DNA from: Treponema sp. UBA4873
GTDB taxonomy: Bacteria > Spirochaetota > Spirochaetia > Treponematales > Treponemataceae
Assembly: GCA_002399405.1 (NCBI GenBank)
Contig: DHDP01000018.1
Coordinates: forward strand, 497,339 to 561,338
Length of the DNA stretch: 64,000 nt
Direction: 5' to 3'
The position numbers were made by a program, and so were the translations under genes. Positions 8,492-16,086 of this stretch are shown here, piece by piece. The stretch's first letter is position 1; each line of letters opens with the position of its first letter. The notes below the pieces were generated by a model that ran no database searches, had not been told where the DNA came from, and was given only the letters and a program-made list of their open reading frames with translations.

Positions 8492-8640
8492 TACGGTAAT
8501 TATACGCTGATTTTGTCTGCGTTTAGGAAGAGAATTCCGCTTTAGTTACCTTGTACCGAAAAACAATCAGCTTCCGCTGAAAATAATTCCGTGTGCTCCG
8601 GCTCGCCGGAATAGGTGAGAGCCGCACACGGATTCTTTTC
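8492..8640 (+). repeat. Partial copy (left end) of the MITE-like element found at 49.5 kb
   Basis: The sequence begins TACGGTAATTATAC, like the 20-bp termini of the element at 49540-50150. It keeps the same order and spacing of blocks over about 100 bp: TCTGC, GGAAGAG, GTTACCT, GTAC-GAAAA, GCTTCCGC. It then holds a hairpin with stem CCGTGTGC (8589-8596) and GCACACGG (8624-8631), inner stem CTCGCC/GGTGAG and loop GGAATA. The same inner hairpin occurs in the other copy with a different outer stem. No right-hand terminus is visible before the gene ending at 8660. Confidence 0.75.
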
Positions 8641-8659
8641 CACCTGTTCTTTGTGCGAT

Positions 8660-9475
8660 TTACCGGTTGTTCTTATGTATGCCGAGGATTACCTTGATAA
8701 GCAGAATTATAAGCAGGACGGCCGCTGCTATGAGTATGCCGAACAGAATCCTGTAATTGGCGGGCATGTTTCCCTTTACAGGTTGTTCGGTCTGCTGCGT
8801 TTTAGCGGGCGTTTCCGGCATCGGCATATTCTTTTCAACGGCGGGAGCCGGTTCGGTGACAGCCGGTGCTTCTTTTTTTACAAAAACGAACGGAATGACA
8901 ATGCGCGTTTTTCCCGTCCAGTATTTGTATGAAGCTGCAAGGCCGATTACTGTTGTCCTGTCGCCGAATGCGTCGAGCACTTTCGGATTAAAATGCGCAG
9001 TAAAATAATCCTTCTCCCCGTAGTGATTGTTGTTCCACCAGCAGACTTTTTCCGCAATAGTATCGGCCTGTTCCATCGGGATGTCGTACGCTTTTTCTAT
9101 ATAGCCTGAGACGATGCGGAACAGGCACTTTGTCGTCGTTACGTCCGCCGTCTTTCCGATGTAGAGTATGTCCGCCCCGGCCATGTCGTCGGAGGAATAG
9201 ACGCGCATCGCGCTGTATTTGTATGACGGCGCGCCGCTTACGTACGGCTCCGGATCTTTCTGAGTCTGTTCCTGATAGCGTATTCCCTTTCCGAGAAAAC
9301 GTCCCATGTCGCGGATCTGCTTGCCGGTATTGTAATGACGCCATGAGACAGGTGATTTGTCCTCGATGTAGCGTACTTTCTTTGCTTCGTCGAGCAGGGA
9401 CGTGTCGATTTCAACGGCGAAGAGCGCATGCACAGTAAAAGCGAGCAGTAGTCCAAGTGTTATTTTTTTCCACAT
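8660..9475 (-). CDS. Exported, C-terminally membrane-anchored protein of unknown function
   Basis: 271 residues. Residues 1-20 (MWKKITLGLLLAFTVHALFA) form a Sec signal peptide with a likely cleavage after A20. A soluble region of about 185 residues follows, then a Pro/Glu/Lys-rich linker (about 205-240) and a hydrophobic segment (about 244-264) ending in a basic tail, HKNNR. The topology suggests a periplasmic domain tethered to the inner membrane by its C-terminus. I do not recognise the soluble domain; it carries two cysteines (in TTKCLFR and EKVCWWNN) that could form a disulfide. AGAGG lies six bases before the ATG. The gene diverges from argH. Confidence 0.75.
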   Translation of the reverse strand: MWKKITLGLLLAFTVHALFAVEIDTSLLDEAKKVRYIEDKSPVSWRHYNTGKQIRDMGRFLGKGIRYQEQTQKDPEPYVSGAPSYKYSAMRVYSSDDMAGADILYIGKTADVTTTKCLFRIVSGYIEKAYDIPMEQADTIAEKVCWWNNNHYGEKDYFTAHFNPKVLDAFGDRTTVIGLAASYKYWTGKTRIVIPFVFVKKEAPAVTEPAPAVEKNMPMPETPAKTQQTEQPVKGNMPANYRILFGILIAAAVLLIILLIKVILGIHKNNR

Positions 9476-9523
9476 ATTGAACCTCTGTTATATCGTTCTA
9501 TATCAGTACTATACACCAAATCG

Positions 9524-9552
9524 TTGTAAAAAGATACTGTTTACGGTATACT
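9524..9552 (+). promoter_or_regulatory. argH promoter, leaderless arrangement
   Basis: TTGTAA (9524-9529), a 17-bp spacer and TATACT (9547-9552). The argH ATG at 9560 is seven bases downstream, so +1 is expected at the start codon. There is no purine-rich ribosome binding site. Confidence 0.7.
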
Positions 9553-9559
9553 TAAATCC

Positions 9560-10978
9560 ATGAATGATCACGGTACCATGACAACCGACAATCATGCAGC
9601 GCTCTGGCACGGACGTTTTGAGGAAGGCCCCGACGCCGGGGCTGTCGCATTTGAAACCTCTATTCATGCCGACGAGCGGATGGCCCTTGACGACATATTC
9701 GGCAGTAAGGCTCATGCACGGATGCTCGGAGAGACCGGTATAATTACGCGTACCGAATCGGAACGGATTATCGAAGGCCTTGATTCGATCGAAAGGGATT
9801 TGCTGTCGGGAACGCTCTCGGTCGATTATTCCGCAGAGGATATTCACTCTTTCATAGAGGCGACGCTTACCGACCGCATCGGCGAAGCGGGGAAGAAAGT
9901 TCACACCGGCCGAAGCCGCAACGATCAGGTCGCGCTCGATGAGCGCCTGTACCTGCGCCGCGCAGTTCCCGAACTCCGGAAAAAAATAATTAATCTTGTA
10001 AAAACACTTGCCGATCTGGCGGAGAAACATACTGATTCTCTTATGCCCGGCTTTACGCACATGCAGCACGCACAACCGGTAACGCTTGCTCAGCATTTCT
10101 GTGCGTGGGCGTGGATGTTTACGCGCGACTGCGGACGCCTCACTGACGCGCTTTGTCGTCTGTCCCGTTCTCCGATCGGAGCGTGCGCGCTCGCCGGCAG
10201 CAGTCTTCCGCTCGACAGAAAACTGGAAGCTGAGCTGCTCGGTTTCGACGAAGTGACGCAGAATTCTCTCGACAGTGTTTCCGACCGCGATTACTGCATC
10301 GAGCTTGCGTCGGCGTTCGCGTTGATTCAGACGCATCTTTCGCGCTGCTGCGAGGAGATTGTGCTGTGGTCCACGTCGGAATTCTCGTTCATCGACCTGA
10401 GCGAGCGGTGGTCCACGGGCAGTTCAATCATGCCGCAGAAAAAAAATCCCGATTTTGCGGAACTTATCCGCGGACGGACGGGCAGAGTGTACGGCGATCT
10501 TTTTGCGCTCCTTACGATGATGAAGGGGCTGCCGCTCGCGTATGACCGCGACATGCAGGAAGACAAGGAAAGCCTTTTCGACGGATTCGACACGGTAAGT
10601 TCGTGCGTATCGGTTTTTACGCAGATGATTGCGACGGCAACGTGGAACACGCAGCGGATGGCTTCCGCGTGCGAGAGCGGTTTTTTGAACGCAACCGACG
10701 TTGCGGATTATCTCGTGCGTAAGGGAATGCCGTTCCGCACGGCGCATGAAGTTTCCGCAAAGGCTGTGCGCATTGCCATCGGGAAAAACTGCCGCCTTGA
10801 GGATCTGCCGATTGCTGATTTCAAATCGTGTTCGGAACTTATTGAGGACGATATATACAAAATGCTGACACCTTCGGCCTGCGTCGCTTCCCGGAAAACC
10901 GAAGGGGGACCTGCGCCGGAATGCGTGCAGGAACAGATAAAAAAGCTCCGGGAATTCGTTTCAAACGGGGAAAACTGA
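9560..10978 (+). CDS. argH: Argininosuccinate lyase
   Basis: 472 residues, normal length. It cleaves argininosuccinate to arginine and fumarate as the last step of arginine synthesis, working as a cytoplasmic homotetramer. It shows HTGRSRNDQVALD, GFTHMQHAQPVTLAQH with the general-base histidine, and the fumarase/aspartase-superfamily loop GSSIMPQKKNPD with the catalytic serine. No argG or other arginine gene is in the window. Its promoter places transcription start at the ATG. Confidence 0.96.
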   Translation: MNDHGTMTTDNHAALWHGRFEEGPDAGAVAFETSIHADERMALDDIFGSKAHARMLGETGIITRTESERIIEGLDSIERDLLSGTLSVDYSAEDIHSFIEATLTDRIGEAGKKVHTGRSRNDQVALDERLYLRRAVPELRKKIINLVKTLADLAEKHTDSLMPGFTHMQHAQPVTLAQHFCAWAWMFTRDCGRLTDALCRLSRSPIGACALAGSSLPLDRKLEAELLGFDEVTQNSLDSVSDRDYCIELASAFALIQTHLSRCCEEIVLWSTSEFSFIDLSERWSTGSSIMPQKKNPDFAELIRGRTGRVYGDLFALLTMMKGLPLAYDRDMQEDKESLFDGFDTVSSCVSVFTQMIATATWNTQRMASACESGFLNATDVADYLVRKGMPFRTAHEVSAKAVRIAIGKNCRLEDLPIADFKSCSELIEDDIYKMLTPSACVASRKTEGGPAPECVQEQIKKLREFVSNGEN

Positions 10979-11040
10979 TTCGGCAGCGCAGCGGCGAATC
11001 CCCCGGGGATGCGCGGAATCTTGAAGAAATGTAACATAAG

Positions 11041-11164
11041 GGCATCTCAAAGAACTCACGTTTGGTGACTTTTTGAGATGCCGTCGAGTTTTAAGTCGCT
11101 GTAATATCGCGACTAAAAACATTGCATTTTCAGAGTTACCTCTAAAAACTGAAGTTTTTGGAGG
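11041..11164 (+). promoter_or_regulatory. Three successive hairpins in the leader of the amino-acid ABC transporter operon
   Basis: Hairpin 1: GGCATCTCAAA (11041-11051) with TTTGAGATGCC (11072-11082), perfect over 11 bp. Hairpin 2: GTTTTAAGTCGC (11088-11099) with GCGACTAAAAAC (11109-11120), 11 of 12 pairs. Hairpin 3: CCTCTAAAAACT (11139-11150) with AGTTTTTGGAGG (11153-11164), 11 of 12 pairs. The last ends 29 bases before the start codon, ahead of AAGGAG. Hairpin 1 may also terminate argH. None matches a riboswitch class I know. Confidence 0.6.
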
Positions 11165-11193
11165 TTCCCATAAATAAAAAAGGAGATTTTTGT

Positions 11194-12009
11194 ATGAAGA
11201 AGTTAGTGAGAATTACAGTCGTCTGTGCCGCGCTTTCGGCAGTCGCTTTTACGGGATGCAGAAAGACTGATAAATCTGCGGGGGATTCATCCCTTGCAGA
11301 GCTTAAAAGCCGCGGAGTGTTTGTTCTCGGTCTTGACGACTCGTTCCCCCCGCTCGGTTTCCGCGATGAGAACAATGAAATCGTCGGGTACGATATTGAC
11401 CTTGCAAAAGAAGTTGCGAAGCGGCTCGGCGTCGAATTCAAGGCTCAGCCGATTGACTGGGACGCGAAGGAAATGGAACTCAATACGGGCAAAATCGACT
11501 GCATCTGGAACGGCTTTACAATTACCAAGGAACGCGGAGATGCGCTCGCTTTTACAAAACCGTATCTGAATAATGAGCAGGTTCTCATCGTCCGGAACGA
11601 CAGCGGTATAAAATCACTTGCTGATATGAAAGGAAAAAACGTCGGTCTGCAGAGCGGTTCGAGCGCTCAGGAGGCAGTCGACGGCAATGCTTCATTCGCG
11701 TCTTCCCTGAAAAAGCAGATCATGTTCAAGGATAACGTGACGGCGCTCAATGATCTTACAATAGGCGGAGTAGACGGTGTCGTTATGGACAGTGTCGTTG
11801 CCGATTACAGCATCGCGGCGACCGGAAAGCCGTTTACGGTTATCGAAGAACCGCTGGCTCAGGAGGAATACGGCGTTGCATTCCGCAAAAGCGATGCGGC
11901 GCTCCGCGACGAGGTCCAGAAGCAGCTTGAGGATATGCAGAAGGACGGAACGGTCACAGCCGTTTCCATCAAATGGTTCGGACGTGATATTTCCGTTATC
12001 GGCAGATAA
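11194..12009 (+). CDS. Polar amino-acid ABC transporter, substrate-binding lipoprotein
   Basis: 271 residues. The N-terminus MKKLVRITVVCAALSAVAFTGC is a lipoprotein signal peptide with lipobox F-T-G-C, so the mature protein is expected to be lipidated on C22. The rest is a family 3 (glutamine/histidine/cystine) binding fold: ELKSRGVFVLGLDDSFPPLGF, then GYDIDLAKEVAKRLG and DCIWNGFTITKER, which hold the carboxylate-binding arginine region. The ATG at 11194 follows AAGGAGA; an in-frame start further up at 11158 is inside the leader hairpin and was rejected. It is first in a three-gene importer operon. Confidence 0.92.
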   Translation: MKKLVRITVVCAALSAVAFTGCRKTDKSAGDSSLAELKSRGVFVLGLDDSFPPLGFRDENNEIVGYDIDLAKEVAKRLGVEFKAQPIDWDAKEMELNTGKIDCIWNGFTITKERGDALAFTKPYLNNEQVLIVRNDSGIKSLADMKGKNVGLQSGSSAQEAVDGNASFASSLKKQIMFKDNVTALNDLTIGGVDGVVMDSVVADYSIAATGKPFTVIEEPLAQEEYGVAFRKSDAALRDEVQKQLEDMQKDGTVTAVSIKWFGRDISVIGR

Positions 12010-12678
12010 ATGATAAAAATGCTCCATGCGATGCTGCAGGGAACTGCGACGTCGCTGGAAGTATTCTTTCTGACGCTGCTTTTTGCAGTGCCGCTCGCGC
12101 TTCCCGTCACGGCCGGCAGAATGACGAAGAACAGAATACTTTCGACAGTTACAAAGATATTTCTTCTTATTATCCGCGGAACGCCGCTTATGCTTCAGCT
12201 GCTCGTCGTATACTTCGGACCGAGCCTGCTGTGCATCTGGATTAATAAAGAGTTCGGTACGAATATACGCGTAACGTGGCCGCGCTTTCTGGCCGCAAAC
12301 GTCGCGCTTATTATTAATTATGCGGCGTATTTTGCGGAGATTTACCGCGGCGGCATCGAATCGATTCCGCAGGGACAATACGAGGCCGCGAAAGTGCTCG
12401 GCTACACGAAAAATCAGACATTCTTCTATATAATTCTGCCGCAGGTCGTCAAGCGGATTATTCCCGCAATGGGCAACGAAGTGATAACGCTCGTCAAGGA
12501 TACGGCACTCGTGCAGGTCATAGGTGTGTCGGAGCTGCTCCGCGTGGCACAGGAAACGCAGAGCAGGCTTTTTTCGTTCATGCCGCTTTTTGTTGCAGGC
12601 GTATTCTATTTCATCATGAACTGGATCGTCGAGGCGGTGTTCGTGCAGATAGAAAAAAAACTTGCATATTACAAATGA
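12010..12678 (+). CDS. Polar amino-acid ABC transporter permease (HisM/GlnP type)
   Basis: 222 residues with about five hydrophobic segments, the standard size of this family. It has the RGTPLMLQLLVVYFG motif of the polar amino-acid permeases, and the cytoplasmic EAA loop AAKVLGYTKNQTFFYIILPQ that docks on the ATPase. It begins directly after the binding-protein stop codon (TAA then ATG). It forms the inner-membrane channel of the importer. Confidence 0.93.
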   Translation: MIKMLHAMLQGTATSLEVFFLTLLFAVPLALPVTAGRMTKNRILSTVTKIFLLIIRGTPLMLQLLVVYFGPSLLCIWINKEFGTNIRVTWPRFLAANVALIINYAAYFAEIYRGGIESIPQGQYEAAKVLGYTKNQTFFYIILPQVVKRIIPAMGNEVITLVKDTALVQVIGVSELLRVAQETQSRLFSFMPLFVAGVFYFIMNWIVEAVFVQIEKKLAYYK

Positions 12679-12695
12679 ATCGGGCAGGATTGCGC

Positions 12696-13454
12696 ATGAA
12701 TCAGTCGGAAGAAATCATCAGAGTCGAAAATCTCTCGAAATCATTCGGGACAACGGACGTTATTACGGACATATCGTTTTCCGTATACAGGGGCGAAGTG
12801 CTCGGCATCATCGGACCGTCGGGCAGCGGCAAATCCACGATTCTCCGCTGTGTCACGCAGCTTGAGTCGGTTTCGGGCGGCTCGGTCACTATATGCGGAA
12901 AGCAGCTTGTGAAGGACGGTGTATACGCCGACAGAAAAGCGCAGCGCGACATTGCGCTCAAAGTCGGCCTCGTGTTCCAGAATTTCAACCTGTTTCCGCA
13001 TTATTCGGTGCTGAAAAATATCACCGACGCGCAGATTCACGTGCTCGGCAGGTCGAAGGACGAGGCGGAACATACGGCGATGCAGCTTCTGACGCGCGTG
13101 GGACTTTCCGCGAAGGCGGCCAATTATCCGTGCGAACTTTCCGGCGGACAGCAGCAGCGGGTGTCCATTGCGCGTGCGTTGGCCCTGAAACCGGAAGTTC
13201 TGCTTTTTGACGAGCCGACGAGCGCGCTTGATCCCGAACTGACCGGAGAAATTCTTGCCGTTATAAAGGATCTTGCGGAAGAACGAATGACGATGGTCGT
13301 CGTAACGCATGAAATGGCGTTTGCCCGCGACACGAGCAATCATATCATCTTTATGGACGGCGGTGTCATTGTGGAAGAGGGAGACCCGCAGGAAGTTATA
13401 AGCAATCCGCGGCAGGCAAGGACGAAGGCTTTCCTTGCACGGTTCAACGCATGA
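12696..13454 (+). CDS. Polar amino-acid ABC transporter ATPase (GlnQ/HisP type)
   Basis: 252 residues from the chosen start. It shows Walker A GPSGSGKST, Q-loop VFQNFNLFPHYSVL, signature LSGGQQQRVSIARAL, Walker B VLLFDEPTSALDPE and H-loop VVTHEMAFARD, the full set for an active PAAT-family ATPase. An upstream ATG at 12675 overlaps the permease stop codon, but AGGA six bases before 12696 makes the later start more likely; the difference is seven residues. It completes the importer operon. Confidence 0.93.
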   Translation: MNQSEEIIRVENLSKSFGTTDVITDISFSVYRGEVLGIIGPSGSGKSTILRCVTQLESVSGGSVTICGKQLVKDGVYADRKAQRDIALKVGLVFQNFNLFPHYSVLKNITDAQIHVLGRSKDEAEHTAMQLLTRVGLSAKAANYPCELSGGQQQRVSIARALALKPEVLLFDEPTSALDPELTGEILAVIKDLAEERMTMVVVTHEMAFARDTSNHIIFMDGGVIVEEGDPQEVISNPRQARTKAFLARFNA

Positions 13455-13498
13455 AGTCATTGTATTTTATGCTGCTGCGTTTTCTGTCAAGCGTTTTA

Positions 13499-13527
13499 TT
13501 GACTTAGGTGAATTATTTCATTAAAAT
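13499..13527 (+). promoter_or_regulatory. Promoter of the rpsP-trmD-rplS operon
   Basis: TTGACT (13499-13504), a 17-bp spacer and TAAAAT (13522-13527). The leader of about 98 nt contains a small stem-loop with CACAC pairing to GTGTG near 13535-13552. A GGAGG site at 13622-13626 sits six bases before a GTG start codon. Confidence 0.7.
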
Positions 13528-13632
13528 GAAAGCTCACACTGTAAAGGTGTGTTAAACTGTCTCTGGCGGTTTACGTCAATATTGTATTTCAGGACTTGAC
13601 CCCGTCCGGTTCGAGTCTTATGGAGGAATAAA

Positions 13633-13884
13633 GTGGTCAAAATCAGACTTAAGAAGTTCGGTACTCAGAAACGCCCGTACTATCGTGTTATCGTCATCGA
13701 TGAGCGCAAGCCGCGCGACGGTACAGCCATTGAAGAAGTCGGTACATATCAGCCGATTGAATCGGCCGACAAGCAGATCGACCTTAATATGGATCGCGTA
13801 AAGTACTGGATGAGCGTCGGTGCACAGCCAACAGCTATTGTCGGAAAGCTTATCAACAAGCAGAACAAAGTTCAGGCTGAATAA
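13633..13884 (+). CDS. rpsP: 30S ribosomal protein S16
   Basis: 83 residues, full length. It begins VKIRLKKFGTQKRPYYRVIVID and contains VGTYQPI, both hallmarks of S16, which binds 16S rRNA early in 30S assembly. The start codon is GTG, supported by GGAGG at 13622-13626. First gene of the conserved S16-KH-RimM-TrmD-L19 operon. Confidence 0.97.
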   Translation: MVKIRLKKFGTQKRPYYRVIVIDERKPRDGTAIEEVGTYQPIESADKQIDLNMDRVKYWMSVGAQPTAIVGKLINKQNKVQAE

Positions 13885-13903
13885 ATTACCGGAGTAACTG
13901 AAA

Positions 13904-14137
13904 ATGGAAAAAGACCTGATCGAATATATCGCAAAATCATTGGTCGATGATCCTTCAGCTGTCTCGGTAACTGAAACAGAAGGTGAACGCGGTCCTGTTC
14001 TTCAGCTGAAAGTGGCTGACAGCGATATAGGTAAAGTTATCGGTAAATACGGCCGCATTGCGAAAGCCATGCGCACGGTATTGAGCGCAACCGCCACAAA
14101 GGAAGGTAAGCGCTACAGTCTCGATATTCTGGACTGA
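13904..14137 (+). CDS. khpA: KH-domain RNA-binding protein (YlqC/KhpA)
   Basis: 77 residues, a single KH domain. The GxxG nucleic-acid-binding loop is GKYG within GKVIGKYGRIAKAMR. KhpA proteins bind RNA and in several bacteria affect cell size and division; the role here is inferred from the family. Its place between rpsP and rimM is the standard one. Confidence 0.94.
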   Translation: MEKDLIEYIAKSLVDDPSAVSVTETEGERGPVLQLKVADSDIGKVIGKYGRIAKAMRTVLSATATKEGKRYSLDILD

Positions 14138-14144
14138 ACGATCG

Positions 14145-14783
14145 ATGGAAGAGCAGTTTGTAGTCGGTTTTATCCGTGCTCCTCACGGAATAACGGGTGA
14201 AGTAAAAGTGGAGAGTGCTTCCGGAGTATACGATCATATCGCAGCGCTCAGGAATGTTACTTTACGGCACAGTAATTCGAACGAAGTTTCCGGCGGAACG
14301 GAGACGAAATCATGCAGCGTTGAAGCTGCTGAATTCGGCGGGAATTGCGTGTTTATGAAATTTGCGGGAATCAATTCGCCTGAAGATGCACGTAAGTTCA
14401 ACGGATGGGAAATAGTAGTACCGCGCGAGTACGCTTATCATTTGAAAAAAGATGAGTGGTACATCGACGATCTTAGAAATTGTTCTCTCGTATATGAGAA
14501 CGGCTGCAAAAGCAGCGGCTGCGAAGGCAGCAAAGTCGGACCGGCAGCTGAGGCTGCACCTGTTGAAAAAATAGGAACGATCACAGACGTATTGGAAGGC
14601 GGAGCAGCTTACCTCTTTGAGGTTACACTCTCCGAGAGCTGCACTATTCTTGCAGACAATATCAGACTGACTGCATCGGGGAAACCCCGTACGGTCCTTG
14701 TTCCTTTTTCCGAGGAACATATCGGACGGATTGATATTGAAAACAAGACGGTACAGCTGATGCACCTCTGGATTCTGGAGTAA
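14145..14783 (+). CDS. rimM: 16S rRNA processing protein RimM, with inserts
   Basis: 212 residues, about 40 longer than typical RimM. The N-terminal beta-barrel has VGFIRAPHGITGEVKVES and the C-terminal PRC-barrel has IGTITDVLEGG and VPFSEEHI. RimM assists maturation of the 30S head together with S19. The extra length sits in two low-complexity stretches, around SNSNEVSGGTE and ENGCKSSGCEGSKVGPA, the second with two cysteines at the junction of the two domains. The operon position between khpA and trmD supports the call. Confidence 0.93.
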   Translation: MEEQFVVGFIRAPHGITGEVKVESASGVYDHIAALRNVTLRHSNSNEVSGGTETKSCSVEAAEFGGNCVFMKFAGINSPEDARKFNGWEIVVPREYAYHLKKDEWYIDDLRNCSLVYENGCKSSGCEGSKVGPAAEAAPVEKIGTITDVLEGGAAYLFEVTLSESCTILADNIRLTASGKPRTVLVPFSEEHIGRIDIENKTVQLMHLWILE

Positions 14784-14787
14784 TTCC

Positions 14788-15579
14788 ATGCAATTTACCG
14801 TGCTGACCTTATTTCCTGACATTCTGCGCGCTTATTTTGAAAACTCAATCATGGCGAAAGCAGTTGAAAAAGGAATTATTGCCTACGATCTGGTGAATAT
14901 CAGGGATTTTGCCCATGACAGACACCGTACATGTGATGACGGTCCGTACGGCGGAGGAGCCGGACAGCTTATGCTGGCGGAACCTCTCGGTGAAGCGCTC
15001 GACAGCGTAAAGGCCTACAAGAAACGCGTGATTTATGTCACGCCGGGCGGCAGGCCGTTTACGCAGAAGAAAGCGCTTGAATTGAGCCGCGAAAGCGAAC
15101 TCGTATGTATCTGCGGACGGTATGAAGGTATCGACCAGCGGATAATCGATTCCTACGTCGACGACGAAATCTCCATCGGGGATTACGTCATGTCGAGCGG
15201 AGAAGTTGCGGCGGAAGTTATCATCGATACAGTCTACAGACTGATCGACGGTGTTATTTCTTCCGAATCTCTCGAAGAGGAAAGCTATTGCGACGGACTT
15301 CTGGAATACCCGCAGTATACACGACCGCAGGTATATAAAGGCATGGAAGTACCCGAGGTATTGCGTTCGGGCAACCATGAGGAAATCCGGAAGTGGGAAC
15401 TGAAGAAGCGTCTTGAAAAGACTCTTGCAAACCGGCCCGATATGATAGCCGCTGCACGCCTTACAGGACAGCTTTCTCCGGAAGCCGAAAAGATGATTGA
15501 GGAAATAACCGGACAGGTTTCGCTGAAACATGCGGACAAGAGACGGAAGCGTCACAAGAAAGATGCATCCGCCGTCTAA
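14788..15579 (+). CDS. trmD: tRNA (guanine37-N1)-methyltransferase
   Basis: 263 residues. It methylates G37 next to the anticodon with S-adenosylmethionine, which prevents +1 frameshifting. It shows VLTLFPDILRAYF, the DDGPYGGGAGQLM block, the knot region CGRYEGIDQRIIDSYVDDEISIGDYV and GLLEYPQYTRP. It starts five bases after rimM. The C-terminus is rich in Lys/Arg and slightly longer than usual. Confidence 0.97.
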   Translation: MQFTVLTLFPDILRAYFENSIMAKAVEKGIIAYDLVNIRDFAHDRHRTCDDGPYGGGAGQLMLAEPLGEALDSVKAYKKRVIYVTPGGRPFTQKKALELSRESELVCICGRYEGIDQRIIDSYVDDEISIGDYVMSSGEVAAEVIIDTVYRLIDGVISSESLEEESYCDGLLEYPQYTRPQVYKGMEVPEVLRSGNHEEIRKWELKKRLEKTLANRPDMIAAARLTGQLSPEAEKMIEEITGQVSLKHADKRRKRHKKDASAV

Positions 15580-15591
15580 ATGGAGACTAAA

Positions 15592-16071
15592 ATGGATATT
15601 ATCAAGAGTATTGAAGAGAAACAGAAACGCGCAAGCGCACAGGGCTTCAACGTCGGCGATACGGTAAAAGTATACTTCAAAATCGTCGAAGGAAAGACGG
15701 AGCGTATTCAGATTTATGAAGGCGTCGTCATCAGCAAGAGAGGTTCGGGCACACGTCAGACTTTTACGGTTCGTAAGGAATCTTACGGTGTCGGCGTCGA
15801 ACGTGTTTTCCCGATCCACTCGCCGCGCATTACTAAGGTTGAGATTACCCGTCCCGGCAAAGTCCGCCGTGCAAAACTCTACTATCTGCGCGAAGCGATC
15901 GGCAAGAACAAGAAAGTCAAGGCTCTTGTCGGCGGTAATGTCGCTGCAGAGCTTGCGGCCCGCAACGCACGCGCAGACGCAGCAGCTGCCGCACAGGAAG
16001 CGGAAATCAAGAAGGAATTTCTTGAGGAGCACGCAGCAGAGGAATCTACTGCTGACAAGAAAAAGAAATAA
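15592..16071 (+). CDS. rplS: 50S ribosomal protein L19 with an Ala/Glu-rich C-terminal extension
   Basis: 159 residues; L19 is normally about 115-120. The conserved core includes FNVGDTVKVYFKI, IYEGVVISKRGSG, TFTVRK, GVGVERVFPIHSP and RRAKLYYLR. The last 40 or so residues (after KALVGGN) form an Ala-rich, then acidic and finally Lys-rich tail, probably helical or disordered. The ATG at 15592 is preferred to 15580 because GGAG at 15583-15586 lies between them. Last ribosomal gene of the operon. Confidence 0.95.
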   Translation: MDIIKSIEEKQKRASAQGFNVGDTVKVYFKIVEGKTERIQIYEGVVISKRGSGTRQTFTVRKESYGVGVERVFPIHSPRITKVEITRPGKVRRAKLYYLREAIGKNKKVKALVGGNVAAELAARNARADAAAAAQEAEIKKEFLEEHAAEESTADKKKK

Positions 16072-16080
16072 TCGTATTAT
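16052..16080 (+). promoter_or_regulatory. Promoter inside the end of rplS for the FliK-like gene
   Basis: CTGACA (16052-16057), a 17-bp spacer and TATTAT (16075-16080). The ATG at 16087 is six bases after the -10 box and has no Shine-Dalgarno sequence. Read-through from the ribosomal operon is also possible. Confidence 0.5.
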
Positions 16081-16086
16081 TGCTGT

